Origin: Anaerotignum faecicola | GTDB lineage: Bacteria > Bacillota > Clostridia > Lachnospirales > Anaerotignaceae | Length of the DNA: 64,000 nucleotides | Assembly (NCBI RefSeq): GCF_003865035.1 | Contig: NZ_BHVZ01000001.1 | Location: 744,001-808,000, forward strand | Direction: 5' to 3' | In this document: positions 50,600-59,824 of the stretch, piece by piece | Layout of the letters: each line of letters begins with the position of its first letter | Position numbering within the stretch: the stretch's first letter is position 1 | The notes under the pieces: model-generated | Told to the model about the DNA's origin: nothing | The model's input: the letters and a program-made list of their open reading frames with translations, nothing else | Databases searched by the model: none | Program-made: the position numbers and the translations under genes

Positions 50600-50637
50600 G
50601 AAGCTGCGCTATGTTTTTGGCATAGTGCAGCTTTTTT
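50600..50637 (+). terminator. attenuator terminator of the TPP riboswitch
   Basis: AAGCTGCGCTATG pairs with CATAGTGCAGCTT, then TTTTTATT; it is placed directly after the aptamer. Confidence 0.9.
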
Positions 50638-50753
50638 ATTGTCCATGGGTGAGGATTGCTTCCCTCTGTGGCAGGCTGCATGCACCACAGCCCGACACAG
50701 AAAAACAGCAGCACAGCAAAATTTGGTGCGACATGGACAAGGAGGAACCGAAT

Positions 50754-52058
50754 ATGTACACAACACAGATGGACGCGGCAAGACAGGGTATCATCACACC
50801 GCAGATGAAAATTGTGGCGGAAAAGGAACGCATGGACGCGGAGGAAATCCGCAGTCTGGTTGCAAAGGGGCAGGTTATTATTCCCTGCAACAAAAACCAT
50901 AAAGCCCTGCACCCCAGCGGTGTCGGCGCAAGGCTGACAACAAAAATCAACGTCAACCTCGGCGTTTCGCGCGACTGGAAGGACGTGGATATGGAGTATG
51001 AAAAGGTACGCTCCGCAGTAGAAATGGGCGCAGAGGCGATTATGGATTTAAGCTCCTACGGGGATACCAGAAGCTTCCGCCGCAAGCTGACCGCCGATTG
51101 CCCTGCTATGATCGGCACCGTGCCGATTTATGATGCCGTTGTGTATTATCATAAGCCTCTGGCACAAATCACAGCAGAGGAATGGCTGGATATCGTGCGG
51201 ATGCACGCAGAGGACGGCGTAGATTTCATGACCATCCATTGCGGCATGAATCGTGCAACAGCGGCACGCTTTAAGCAGAATAAGCGTCTGATGAATATTG
51301 TTTCCCGCGGCGGCTCCATCATGTTTGCATGGATGGAAATGACAGGCAACGAAAACCCCTTCTATGAGCATTATGATGAAATTCTGGATATCTGTCGGGA
51401 ATATGATATCACCATGAGCCTTGGGGATGCCTGCCGCCCCGGCTGTCTTGCAGATGCAACCGATACGGCGCAGATTGAGGAGCTGATTACTCTTGGCGAG
51501 CTGACAAAGCGCGCATGGGCGAAGGATGTGCAGGTCATGATTGAAGGCCCCGGCCACATGCCCATGAATCAGATTGCCGCAAATATGGAAATTCAGAAAA
51601 CACTCTGCCACGGCGCACCGTTTTATGTATTGGGGCCCTTGGTGACAGATGTTGCCCCCGGCTATGACCACATCACCTCTGCCATCGGCGGTGCGCTTGC
51701 GGCGGCATCGGGTGCGGCATTCCTGTGCTATGTAACCCCTGCGGAGCATTTGCGCCTGCCCAACGCGGCAGATGTAAAAGAAGGGATCATTGCGGCGAAG
51801 ATTGCGGCACACGCAGCCGATATCGCAAAGGGAATCCCTCATGCGGCAGATTGGGACTACAAAATGAGCGAAGCAAGAAAGCGTCTGGATTGGGAGGAAA
51901 TGTTCCGCCTGAGCATGGACCCCGAAAAGGCGCGCCGTTACAGAGCAGAGGCAAAGCCCGAAAAAGAGGATACCTGCAGCATGTGCGGCAATTTCTGTGC
52001 AGTCAAGAACACAAATCGTATTCTGGATGGCGAAATTGTCAGCATTTTTGATGAATAA
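50754..52058 (+). CDS. thiC: phosphomethylpyrimidine synthase
   Basis: Radical-SAM enzyme that converts AIR to HMP-P for the pyrimidine half of thiamine. The 434 residues have the C-terminal iron-sulfur motif [11 protein letters not shown] (C-x2-C-x4-C) and the core [26 protein letters not shown]. The start at 50754 follows AAGGAGG; an upstream extension of 43 residues is an open but meaningless reading. No other thi gene is in the window, so the gene stands alone behind its TPP riboswitch. Confidence 0.96.
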   Translation: MYTTQMDAARQGIITPQMKIVAEKERMDAEEIRSLVAKGQVIIPCNKNHKALHPSGVGARLTTKINVNLGVSRDWKDVDMEYEKVRSAVEMGAEAIMDLSSYGDTRSFRRKLTADCPAMIGTVPIYDAVVYYHKPLAQITAEEWLDIVRMHAEDGVDFMTIHCGMNRATAARFKQNKRLMNIVSRGGSIMFAWMEMTGNENPFYEHYDEILDICREYDITMSLGDACRPGCLADATDTAQIEELITLGELTKRAWAKDVQVMIEGPGHMPMNQIAANMEIQKTLCHGAPFYVLGPLVTDVAPGYDHITSAIGGALAAASGAAFLCYVTPAEHLRLPNAADVKEGIIAAKIAAHAADIAKGIPHAADWDYKMSEARKRLDWEEMFRLSMDPEKARRYRAEAKPEKEDTCSMCGNFCAVKNTNRILDGEIVSIFDE

Positions 52059-52156
52059 TCTCGGTCAAAACAAACTGTTTTCATAGGAATATACCAAATA
52101 CGGCGGACATTTGTCCGAGTGGGAGGCGGCGTTTTGCTGAAAAACTCCGTCCGGTA

Positions 52157-52185
52157 TTGACAGGTGTCTTTGAAAGAGGTACGAT
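52157..52185 (+). promoter_or_regulatory. promoter of the TrpB2 gene
   Basis: TTGACA (52157-52162), a 17-base spacer and TACGAT (52180-52185). The 201-bp gap before the gene shows a CGGAC/GTCCG hairpin but no T-box. Confidence 0.7.
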
Positions 52186-52259
52186 AGACAAAATTTTTTC
52201 AGCAAAAATTTTTTAGACTAGATGAGAACAGCAAAGAAAAGACGAGAGGAGAAAACAGA

Positions 52260-53642
52260 ATGAAAACAGAAAAGAACATTCCCTACAAAATTTATCTGGA
52301 TGAGCAGGAAATGCCGAAAAAATGGTACAACGTGCGTGCGGATATGAAAAATAAACCGGCACCGCTTCTGAACCCCGGCACACTGCAGCCCATGACAGCC
52401 GAGGAGCTTGGCGCAGTTTTCTGCGATGAATTGGTACAGCAGGAATTGGATAACGATACTGCTTACATCGACATCCCACAGGAAATTTTGGATTTTTATA
52501 AAATGTACAGACCATCTCCTTTGGTTCGTGCATATTGTCTGGAAGAAAAATTGCAGACACCCGCAAAGATTTATTATAAGTTCGAGGGCAATAACACCAG
52601 TGGCAGCCATAAGCTGAATTCTGCCATCGCGCAGGCGTATTATGCAAAGAAGCAGGGCCTGAAGGGCGTGACAACAGAAACCGGCGCAGGGCAGTGGGGC
52701 ACAGCGCTTTCCATGGCGTGTGCATATCTGGGTCTGGACTGCAACGTATACATGGTTAAGGTTTCCTATGAGCAAAAGCCCTTCCGCCGCGAGGTCATGC
52801 GCACCTATGGCGCAACCGTAACCCCTTCCCCCTCCACTACAACGGAAATCGGGAAGAAGATTCTGGCGGAGCATCCCGGCACAACGGGCAGCCTTGGCTG
52901 TGCCATTTCCGAAGCCGTAGAAACGGCAGTCGGCAAGGAGGGCTATCGTTATGTTCTGGGCAGTGTGCTGAATCAGGTTCTGCTGCATCAGTCCATCATC
53001 GGTATGGAAACAAAGGCAGCACTCGATAAATACGGCATTGAGCCCGATATCATCATCGGCTGTGCAGGCGGCGGCTCCAATCTGGGCGGTCTGATTTCTC
53101 CCTTCATGGGCGAAAAGCTGCGCGGCGAAAAGGATTATCAGATTATCGCAGTTGAGCCTGCATCCTGTCCGAGCCTGACAAGAGGGAAATTTGCGTATGA
53201 CTTCTGCGATACAGGCATGGTAACCCCTCTGGCAAAGATGTATACGCTGGGCAGCGACTTTATCCCCTCCCCTAACCACGCAGGCGGTCTGCGGTATCAT
53301 GGCATGAGCCCCGTTGTCTCTCAGCTGTATCATGATGGGCTGATGGAGGCGCGCTCCGTAGAGCAGACCTCTGTATTCGAGGCGGCAGAGCAGTTTGCAA
53401 GAATCGAAGGCATCCTGCCCGCACCCGAAAGCTCTCACGCCATTCGCGTAGCGATTGATGAAGCACTGAAATGCAAGGAAACCGGCGAGGAAAAGACCAT
53501 TGTATTCGGTCTGACCGGCACAGGCTACTTCGATATGATGGCATACGAAAAGTTTAATAACGGCGAAATGTCGGATGATATCCCTACCGATGCAGATTTG
53601 GAAATCGGCTTCAAGGGACTGCCCGATATCCCCGAAAAATAA
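52260..53642 (+). CDS. tryptophan synthase beta-like protein, TrpB2 type
   Basis: A 460-residue PLP enzyme of the TrpB2 branch, which carries extra N-terminal residues compared with TrpB1. The PLP lysine is in NTSGSHKLNSAIA, the phosphate loop is GCAGGGSNLGG and the substrate segment is TTETGAGQWG. TrpB2 proteins can make tryptophan from indole and serine without TrpA. No other trp gene is in the window, so an indole-salvage role is likely. Its own promoter and terminator make it monocistronic. Confidence 0.93.
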   Translation: MKTEKNIPYKIYLDEQEMPKKWYNVRADMKNKPAPLLNPGTLQPMTAEELGAVFCDELVQQELDNDTAYIDIPQEILDFYKMYRPSPLVRAYCLEEKLQTPAKIYYKFEGNNTSGSHKLNSAIAQAYYAKKQGLKGVTTETGAGQWGTALSMACAYLGLDCNVYMVKVSYEQKPFRREVMRTYGATVTPSPSTTTEIGKKILAEHPGTTGSLGCAISEAVETAVGKEGYRYVLGSVLNQVLLHQSIIGMETKAALDKYGIEPDIIIGCAGGGSNLGGLISPFMGEKLRGEKDYQIIAVEPASCPSLTRGKFAYDFCDTGMVTPLAKMYTLGSDFIPSPNHAGGLRYHGMSPVVSQLYHDGLMEARSVEQTSVFEAAEQFARIEGILPAPESSHAIRVAIDEALKCKETGEEKTIVFGLTGTGYFDMMAYEKFNNGEMSDDIPTDADLEIGFKGLPDIPEK

Positions 53643-53665
53643 CTACGGCATTGCAATCGCAAACT

Positions 53666-53698
53666 AAGGCTTTGACTATAAAAGGTCAAAGCCTTTTT
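53666..53698 (+). terminator. terminator of the TrpB2 gene
   Basis: Stem AAGGCTTTGAC / GTCAAAGCCTT with an 8-base loop, followed by TTT. Confidence 0.88.
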
Positions 53699-53726
53699 CT
53701 GTATCCGAAATCCACACATCAGAAAA

Positions 53727-53750
53727 GCGGCATGCTTACGCATGCCGCTC
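53727..53750 (-). terminator. terminator of the phosphoglucomutase gene
   Basis: Perfect stem GCGGCATGC / GCATGCCGC followed on the minus strand by TTTTCTG. Confidence 0.82.
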
Positions 53751-53795
53751 CCAATAAACAATCTGCTGTTTTATAAAATCGCGCCCTTGTTTGCC

Positions 53796-55526
53796 TTATG
53801 CAATCTCAGCAACCTTTGCTTCAATATCCGCATCCAAAGCGTCCACCTTATCCTGTGCCGCCTGCAGGTCATCCGCCTTCACGCCGATGTAGAATTTCAG
53901 CTTCGGCTCTGTACCGGAAGGGCGGATACATACCCATGTTCCATCCTCCAGTGTATAATGCAGTACATCCGAAACAGGCAGAGGGCTGCCGCTTTCCTCC
54001 CCCGTTTCCAGATTCCGGAACACCTGTGTCTGATAATCCTTTGCCATAACGACCTTGTAGCCGCCCAGCTCCTTCGGCGTATTTTCGCGGAAGGTTTTCA
54101 TGATGCGCTGAATTCTTGCCATCCCCTCCAGACCCTTCATCGTCATGGATTTCACGCCATCGCGGTAATAGCCATATTTTTCATACAGCTTCAGCAACGC
54201 TTCATACAGCGTCATGCTCTTTTCCTTATAATAAGCCGCCATTTCGCAGACCAGAACTGCCGCATAAACGCCATCCTTATCCCTTGCATAAGTCCCTGCC
54301 AGGCAGCCGTAGCTTTCCTCAAAGCCGAACAGATAGGTATGAGAGCCGGTTTCCTCAAAGCCCTTAATCTGCTCCCCGATGTATTTAAACCCGGTCAGCA
54401 CATCAATTTTCCCCACGCCGTATGCCCTGCAAATGGGTGTAATCATTTCTGTGCTTACGATGGTTTTCACCACCACGCCGTTTGCGGGCAGTCTGCCCTG
54501 CTCCTTTCTCTGAGAAAGAATGTAATCCGTTGCCAGTGCGCCAACCATGTTGCCTGTCAGCGCAACAAAATTGCCCTCGGAATCCTTCACCATCGCACCC
54601 ATACGGTCACAGTCGGGGTCTGTCCCAATCAGCACATCCGCGTTCACCTCAGCCGCCAGCTTCCGCGCCAATGTGAACACCTTCGTGTCCTCCGGATTGG
54701 GGTAATCCACAGTGGAAAAAGAAGAATCCGGCAGCTCCTGCTCCTTTACGATAAATACATTTTTGAAGCCTGCCTTTGCCAGATTGCGGCGCACCGGCAG
54801 ATTGCCGGAGCCATGCAGGGGCGTATAAACGATATTCAGCTTATCTCCCATTCTCGCAATCATTTCGGGGTTCATCAGCTGTGCCTGCACGTTTCTGTCA
54901 AACGCTTCGTCCACTTCCTCGCCGATGAGGGTATACAGCTTTTTCTCCACAGCCTCCGCCTTTTCCATCCGCTGAATCTGTCCGAAGTTTTCTACGGCGT
55001 TCACCTCTGTGATAATCCCCTTATCTCTGGGTGCAACCACCTGTGCGCCGTCTGCCCAATATACCTTATAGCCGTTGTATTCGGGAGGGTTATGGCTTGC
55101 CGTCAGCACAACCCCTGCCGTACAGCCCAGCTCTCTCACCGCAAAGGAAAGCATGGGAACGGGGCGCAAAGAGGGATATACATACGCGGGAATCCCGTTT
55201 GCCGCAAAAATCAGCCCTGCCACCTCCGCAAATTCGGGAGACATGAAACGGGAATCGTATGCAATCGCTACGCCCTGCTTCTGTGTGCCTTCCTTTTTGA
55301 TATAATTTGCCAGTCCCTGCGAAGCCTTCCCAACGGTATAGCGGTTCAGTCTGTTGCTGCCGTTGCCGATAATGCCGCGCAGACCGCCTGTCCCGAATTC
55401 CAGCTCCTTAAAGAACCGCTCCTTGATTTCGTTTTCGTCTGTAATGCCTCTCAGCTCCGCTTTTGTTTCCTCGTCAATAAAAGGATCCTCCAGCCATTGC
55501 TGATATCTTACACGATAGTCTTCCAT
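53796..55526 (-). CDS. phosphoglucomutase/phosphomannomutase (alpha-D-phosphohexomutase)
   Basis: Interconverts hexose 1- and 6-phosphates. The 576 residues have the phosphoserine loop TASHNPPEYNGYKVYW (about residue 145), the metal loop DPDCDRMGAM, the sugar loop GFEESYG and the phosphate loop RPSGTEPKLKFYI. The start at 55526 follows GAGGAGGAA. It lies 43 bases downstream of the PEGA-protein gene in the same direction, so both may share a transcript. Glucose-1-phosphate would supply wall glycans or glycogen. Confidence 0.95.
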   Translation of the reverse strand: MEDYRVRYQQWLEDPFIDEETKAELRGITDENEIKERFFKELEFGTGGLRGIIGNGSNRLNRYTVGKASQGLANYIKKEGTQKQGVAIAYDSRFMSPEFAEVAGLIFAANGIPAYVYPSLRPVPMLSFAVRELGCTAGVVLTASHNPPEYNGYKVYWADGAQVVAPRDKGIITEVNAVENFGQIQRMEKAEAVEKKLYTLIGEEVDEAFDRNVQAQLMNPEMIARMGDKLNIVYTPLHGSGNLPVRRNLAKAGFKNVFIVKEQELPDSSFSTVDYPNPEDTKVFTLARKLAAEVNADVLIGTDPDCDRMGAMVKDSEGNFVALTGNMVGALATDYILSQRKEQGRLPANGVVVKTIVSTEMITPICRAYGVGKIDVLTGFKYIGEQIKGFEETGSHTYLFGFEESYGCLAGTYARDKDGVYAAVLVCEMAAYYKEKSMTLYEALLKLYEKYGYYRDGVKSMTMKGLEGMARIQRIMKTFRENTPKELGGYKVVMAKDYQTQVFRNLETGEESGSPLPVSDVLHYTLEDGTWVCIRPSGTEPKLKFYIGVKADDLQAAQDKVDALDADIEAKVAEIA

Positions 55527-55569
55527 TCTTCTTTCCTCCTCGAATTTTATCTGAAGCCGTTTCGCTTTT

Positions 55570-57126
55570 TTATTCCATCGTTGCATGGATTGCCGCCGTT
55601 TGGGACGAAATCTGTATGCTCTGCTTATAGCTCTGATAGCCGCTCTTTTCCAGCATCACGTTATAAGAGCCATAGGGCAGATTTACCTGCATCGGTGCTA
55701 CGCCGTATTCCTCGCCGTTGATATACACCCATGCGCCGTCCACATCCGCCGTAACGGTCAGTGTGCCATATTGCACATCCTTTTGCAGCTCCGCTGTCAC
55801 ATTCAGCGTGTCCTTATCCAGCGTCACATGCTGACTCCATTCCGTATAGCCGTTTTTCAGGATAACCAAATCATATTCTCCCATCGGCAGCACCGCAGGG
55901 CTTTCCGCCGCCGCACCGTTGATGTAAAGCTTATAGTCCTTCACATTGGCATTGATGATGATAACACCCATTTTCTCCTGCGCCTTGGAAAGGTCGTAGA
56001 CCGTTTCCTCGCCTGCCTCCACCACAACGGCATCCTTTCTGGTCTCAATATTCGAGCCGGTCACCGTTACGGTGTGGTGTCCCTCTGCTGTGGCAAGCTG
56101 CATCCCCTCTGTAAGCGGAACGGCCTCCGCCTCATCCAGCTGGATTTTGCCGTTTTTCACTGCATCCGTGTTTTCCACCACGATATACCCATGGTATGCC
56201 TGCACCTCAACCGACCAGACCGTATCCCCTACCAGTTTCAGCAGAAGCTCGTCGCAGGGTGCTAAGTCCGCCGCATCAATTTCCTCTCCGTCATAGAAAA
56301 ATACGCTTTCCTTTTCATAGGAATAAGAAAGATTTTCTGCTTTATTCGTCAGCGTCCGCTTCTTGCGGTTGACGGTCAGCCCCGTTGCTTCCTCTGTGCG
56401 GATGGCATTACTGCTGTAATCCACGCTGATGAGCGTTTTGCCGTCCTCATCCAGCTCCGCCGCCAGAAGGTCGCCCTCCGCAAGGCTTGCCTTGGAAATC
56501 TTGCGTCCGCTTGCGTCCGTCATTTTTGTTTTCTCCGTCAGGAATACGGTTTTCCGCTCCTGCTCCGCAATATCATACGCCAGATATTCGCCGTCTCCGC
56601 GGTCTGTCTGAATCAGCAGGGGTGTCCCTGCCTCCTCCTCCACAAGGGGGATTGTCTTGCTCGGGTGAAAGCTGCACCGCACCAGAGAAAATCCGATTCC
56701 GCATGCAAGCACCGCCAGAACAATCACCAGTGCAACCGTTTTTTTATTCAGCCCGAAGGATTCGCCCAAGGCAAAAATGCCGCGTCCCTCTCCTTCGTAT
56801 TCCTCGTCATCGTCCTCCCAATCGTCCTCCTCGCCTTCTTCCGCGGCAGGCGCAGGGAAAACGCCGTCCCTTCTTGTTTCGCCCAGAGCATCCTCCAAAG
56901 CATCCGCATCCTCCAGGGTATCCACAAGGGCATCCTCTGTATTTCCATCTGTTTCCGCAGGGTCGTCGAATTTTTCCGATTCAAACACATTCAGAAATTC
57001 GTTTGCGTCCCCCAGCTCGTCTGTTTCCTCTTTTTTCTTGATTTCCTTCACCTTATCATTTATCGCATCCAAACGAACGGTAGAACCAAAGTCCTTCTCG
57101 TTTTCCTGAAAATGATATTTCTTCAT
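55570..57126 (-). CDS. membrane protein with PEGA domains
   Basis: A 518-residue single-pass protein with its N-terminus inside. Residues 1 to 140 are very acidic (EGEEDDWEDDDEEYEGEGR), one helix follows (VALVIVLAVLACGIGFSLV, about 155 to 173), and the outside part holds an unrecognised region and at least two C-terminal PEGA repeats (LPMGEYDLVILKNGYTEWSQ and LPYGSYNVMLEKSGYQSYKQ). PEGA domains are carbohydrate- or surface-associated in other bacteria. It was possibly made together with the phosphohexomutase downstream. Function unknown. AAGGAGGAG precedes the ATG at 57126. Confidence 0.85.
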   Translation of the reverse strand: MKKYHFQENEKDFGSTVRLDAINDKVKEIKKKEETDELGDANEFLNVFESEKFDDPAETDGNTEDALVDTLEDADALEDALGETRRDGVFPAPAAEEGEEDDWEDDDEEYEGEGRGIFALGESFGLNKKTVALVIVLAVLACGIGFSLVRCSFHPSKTIPLVEEEAGTPLLIQTDRGDGEYLAYDIAEQERKTVFLTEKTKMTDASGRKISKASLAEGDLLAAELDEDGKTLISVDYSSNAIRTEEATGLTVNRKKRTLTNKAENLSYSYEKESVFFYDGEEIDAADLAPCDELLLKLVGDTVWSVEVQAYHGYIVVENTDAVKNGKIQLDEAEAVPLTEGMQLATAEGHHTVTVTGSNIETRKDAVVVEAGEETVYDLSKAQEKMGVIIINANVKDYKLYINGAAAESPAVLPMGEYDLVILKNGYTEWSQHVTLDKDTLNVTAELQKDVQYGTLTVTADVDGAWVYINGEEYGVAPMQVNLPYGSYNVMLEKSGYQSYKQSIQISSQTAAIHATME

Positions 57127-57376
57127 CCTTTTCTCCTCCTTCGGGGAAAATTTTGCAGAGTTCTTCATCCTCTATTTTAATCCCTAGTCAGAGAAGTTGC
57201 AACAAAAAAAGTACTTCGCCCATCGCGAAAGTACTCCTAATCATAGCGGAAGGGTTCGGGAAACAAAGAGTTTCCCGAGTAAAATCCGCAAAGGGGGCTT
57301 TGCCCACTTGAGGAAAACCGGGAGTTTCAAGGCTTTGCCGCCGGAACTCATCGGTTTATTCTTCTGTCCTGACAAG

Positions 57377-57394
57377 TCGAAATCCTGATTTCGA
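57377..57394. repeat. palindromic element TCGAAATC-CT-GATTTCGA
   Basis: The reverse complement of the element at 10330-10347, and extended here by AAG/CTT on both sides (a 24-base palindrome with a 2-base centre). It lies in the gap between the CotS-like gene and the PEGA gene, which also has CGGGAAAC/GTTTCCCG and AGTACTT/AAGTACT hairpins. Confidence 0.65.
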
Positions 57395-57408
57395 CTTAGC
57401 GTGTTCTC

Positions 57409-58398
57409 CTAGCAGCCGCCCGCAATGATACTTTTTAAACGAACCCCGTTCAGCTCCTCCTTCGCCGCCGCCGCAAGCCGCTCGCGCATCGCAGGCGAGA
57501 CACACGTTCTGCGCCGATTATAATATTCATTGATGAGCCGCAGAAATTTCTCCGGATACAGCAGCATCCCCTGCAATAAAATCATATCTCTCTCGGAAAG
57601 GGGGCAATGCCTGCCGTAACGCTCCAGCATAGCAGAAATCCCCGCCGCCGTCCCCTCCGTTTTCTTGAAATAGCGGCGGATATATGCCGCAAGGTCTGCC
57701 AATGGCAATTCTGCGATACATTTATCGAAATTCCCCACAAAAATCCTGCCATCCGTCTCCTGCCGCAGTGCCTCCCCCTTGTAGGCATTATGGCAGAAGC
57801 CGCCCTCCTGCGCCGTCCGTGCGATCGCCTCCGCATAGCCGCCCCTGCATAGCAGCTCCTCTGCCTCTGCCGCCCGTTCCATGTATGGCTCATAATATTG
57901 TAATAGCAATAAATCAATCGCGTCATAGCTGCCCCGTTTGTCGTTCCTGCGGCGCACCTTCGCCAGCTCACTCCGCCGTTTGGCGTATAGCTGCGGCAGG
58001 CGGTTTTTCTCCCAGTGTGCCGCCTCGCTTGCAAGCCCCTTTGCCGCCGCATGCATCTCGCCTAAGGTTTCCGCCCCCTGCAAAAAGGTCTCCACGCTGT
58101 CCTCCGCCAGTGTCCCCTGCGGCAGCACATCCTCCAGAATATAAAGCGTCCCGTCCTGCCGATAAAACGGCTCGCCCTCCAGTGTCGGGTAGCAGCGGCT
58201 GATGTTCGCAAAGCCGTTTTCCCTGAGCCGCTTTTTCACATCAAATGCAAGCCGCAGGCTGTCCGTACTGCCGCGCGGCTTTTTCAGCTCGCAAAGCCCC
58301 CTGTCTGTCCGGCAGACCAGACCTGTCCGCGTTCTTGTGCCATGGCGCAGCTGCAAGCCGTAGCCCTCTCGCATGATTTTTTCATAGATCTCCTCCAT
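57409..58398 (-). CDS. CotS-family spore coat/kinase-like protein
   Basis: A 329-residue member of the CotS/YsxE family (aminoglycoside-phosphotransferase fold) found in spore-formers. The N-terminal lobe has GTRTRTGLVCRTDRGLCELK, the catalytic loop region is GGFCHNAYKGEALRQ (with His-Asn but no clear HGD-type aspartate) and GNFDKCIAELPLADLA follows. Its enzyme activity is uncertain and the protein is probably deposited in the coat. GGGGGAGTGA precedes the ATG. Confidence 0.82.
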   Translation of the reverse strand: MEEIYEKIMREGYGLQLRHGTRTRTGLVCRTDRGLCELKKPRGSTDSLRLAFDVKKRLRENGFANISRCYPTLEGEPFYRQDGTLYILEDVLPQGTLAEDSVETFLQGAETLGEMHAAAKGLASEAAHWEKNRLPQLYAKRRSELAKVRRRNDKRGSYDAIDLLLLQYYEPYMERAAEAEELLCRGGYAEAIARTAQEGGFCHNAYKGEALRQETDGRIFVGNFDKCIAELPLADLAAYIRRYFKKTEGTAAGISAMLERYGRHCPLSERDMILLQGMLLYPEKFLRLINEYYNRRRTCVSPAMRERLAAAAKEELNGVRLKSIIAGGC

Positions 58399-58582
58399 AC
58401 TTCACTCCCCCTGTTTCACCGCGACCGAACATCGTCTCTGAAACATTCTATGGGGCAAGGGCAAAAAAAAGAACCATTCCCGACCGTACCGAGAATGGCT
58501 GTTATCCTTTAAAATATAAAATTATAAAATATAAAAACGGAATGAACCAACCCTAAGTTAATCCATCCCGCTTTTTTCAAGC

Positions 58583-58655
58583 TGCGCCTTTAGGGACTCG
58601 AACCCTAGACCCACTGATTAAGAGTCAGTTGCTCTACCAACTGAGCTAAAGGCGC
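58583..58655 (-). tRNA. tRNA-Lys (anticodon CTT)
   Basis: A 73-base cloverleaf on the minus strand. Acceptor GCGCCTTT pairs with AAAGGCGC, the D-arm is AGCTCAGTTGGTAGAGC, the anticodon arm is ACTGACTCTTAATCAGT (anticodon CTT) and the T-arm is TAGGGTTCGAGTCCCTA, with discriminator A. The CCA end is not encoded, which fits the cca gene at 60600. Confidence 0.97.
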
Positions 58656-58785
58656 ATAATGTTTGTTTGCTTTGTTTTGCAATTCCTAACTGCAAGAGAT
58701 ATATTATCACGAACTTGTTCTCCTGTCAACAACATTTTTCAAATTTTTTAAAAAATAATTTTTTCACAAATTTTACATTTTCCTC

Positions 58786-58814
58786 TTGCACGCAACAGCC
58801 TTTTGTGTTATGGT
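58786..58814 (+). promoter_or_regulatory. promoter of the FMN riboswitch-ribU transcript
   Basis: TTGCAC (58786-58791), a 17-base spacer and TATGGT (58809-58814), just before the RFN element. Confidence 0.55.
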
Positions 58815-58838
58815 TGAAATGTGAAAAATATAACGTGA

Positions 58839-58982
58839 TTCTTCGGGGCAGGGTGCAATTCCCTACCGGCGGTAAAAGTCCGCGACCCTCAGGTATCTTG
58901 AAACGCGAAGTGCTGAAAGATGCGAAAGGCTGATATGGTGCAATTCCATAACCGACGGTAACAGTCCGGATGAGAGAAGAAA
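58839..58982 (+). promoter_or_regulatory. FMN riboswitch (RFN element)
   Basis: The conserved blocks are in order: CTTCGGGGCAGGGTGCAATT, CCCTACCGGCGGTAAAAGTC, CGCGACCC, GGCTGATATGGTGCAATTCC, ATAACCGACGGTAACAGTCC and GGATGAGAGAAG. A terminator follows at 59034, consistent with FMN-dependent attenuation. The rest of the 479-bp gap holds no gene. Confidence 0.96.
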
Positions 58983-59033
58983 CTTTGATGCTGTTCATGC
59001 GTACCTCGCATGAAAATTCGTTTGCGCGTGCAA

Positions 59034-59066
59034 TGCCCCTTGGAATGTGTTCCGAGGGCTTTTTTA
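59034..59066 (+). terminator. attenuator terminator of the FMN riboswitch
   Basis: GCCCCTTGGAA pairs with TTCCGAGGGC around TGTG, then TTTTTT. Confidence 0.88.
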
Positions 59067-59134
59067 TTGCAAAAATACAGTGTCAATCGCAAGTCTTAAG
59101 AAGAATCCAATCAGAAAAATTGGAGGAATAAAAC

Positions 59135-59788
59135 ATGAAAACGAAATTCAAAACCAGAGATTTAACCATGATTGCCATGATGGGTGCCATCTGCTGCATC
59201 CTGCTGCATATTGATTTCCCGCTTCCCTTCCTGCCCCCCTTCATGAACTTTGATCTGGCAGGTCTGGTAGAAATCATCGGCGGCTTTGCCATGGGGCCTT
59301 TGCAGGCAGTCTGCATCATTCTGGTGAAAATCCTGCTGAAGCTGGCAACAGAGGGTACCTCCTCCGCATTTACGGGCGAGCTGCAAAACTTCCTGCTCAG
59401 CTGTGCGTATGTGCTGCCTCCCGTTATCATGTATCACCAGAAAAAATCTAAAAGAACCGCAATCGTCGGCATGGCAATCAGCTCTGTCTTCACAGGCATC
59501 GTTGCCATCTTTACCAACCTGTATATCATCATTCCCTTCTATATGGCACTGATGGGACAGGATATGAGCTATTTCGTAGCCATGTGTACCGAGGTCAACC
59601 CTCTGATTTCCAATGTATTCACACTGGCAATCCTTGGGATTCTGCCCTTCAACCTGATTAAATGCGGCATCAACTCCGTTGGCGCAATGCTGCTGTATAA
59701 GCACTTAAGCCCCATCATCCACGGCAATGCCTCTGCAAAAAATAAAAAGGCAAACGCCATAAAGAAAGCGGACGAAACAAAAATCTGA
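59135..59788 (+). CDS. ribU: riboflavin ECF transporter S component
   Basis: Membrane subunit that binds riboflavin and works with a shared EcfAA'T module (not in the window). The 217 residues have about six helices; the RibU/ECF S-component N-terminus RDLTMIAMMGAICCILLHID and the FMNFDLAGLVEIIGGFAMGP segment are diagnostic. The FMN riboswitch in front confirms the ligand. GGAGGAA precedes the ATG. Confidence 0.95.
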   Translation: MKTKFKTRDLTMIAMMGAICCILLHIDFPLPFLPPFMNFDLAGLVEIIGGFAMGPLQAVCIILVKILLKLATEGTSSAFTGELQNFLLSCAYVLPPVIMYHQKKSKRTAIVGMAISSVFTGIVAIFTNLYIIIPFYMALMGQDMSYFVAMCTEVNPLISNVFTLAILGILPFNLIKCGINSVGAMLLYKHLSPIIHGNASAKNKKANAIKKADETKI

Positions 59789-59824
59789 GTATAAAAAGCA
59801 CAGAGAAGCAAAGGAGAAACCGAA

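Noticed and set aside
52059..52259. A T-box or trp attenuator before the TrpB2 gene
   Set aside because: No AGGGTGG-type T-box sequence, no specifier stem and no short Trp-rich leader peptide were found.
53742..55721. A 659-codon plus-strand open frame across the phosphohexomutase gene
   Set aside because: It is the antisense of a gene with complete catalytic motifs; its translation is Cys/His/Leu-rich with no family similarity or ribosome site.
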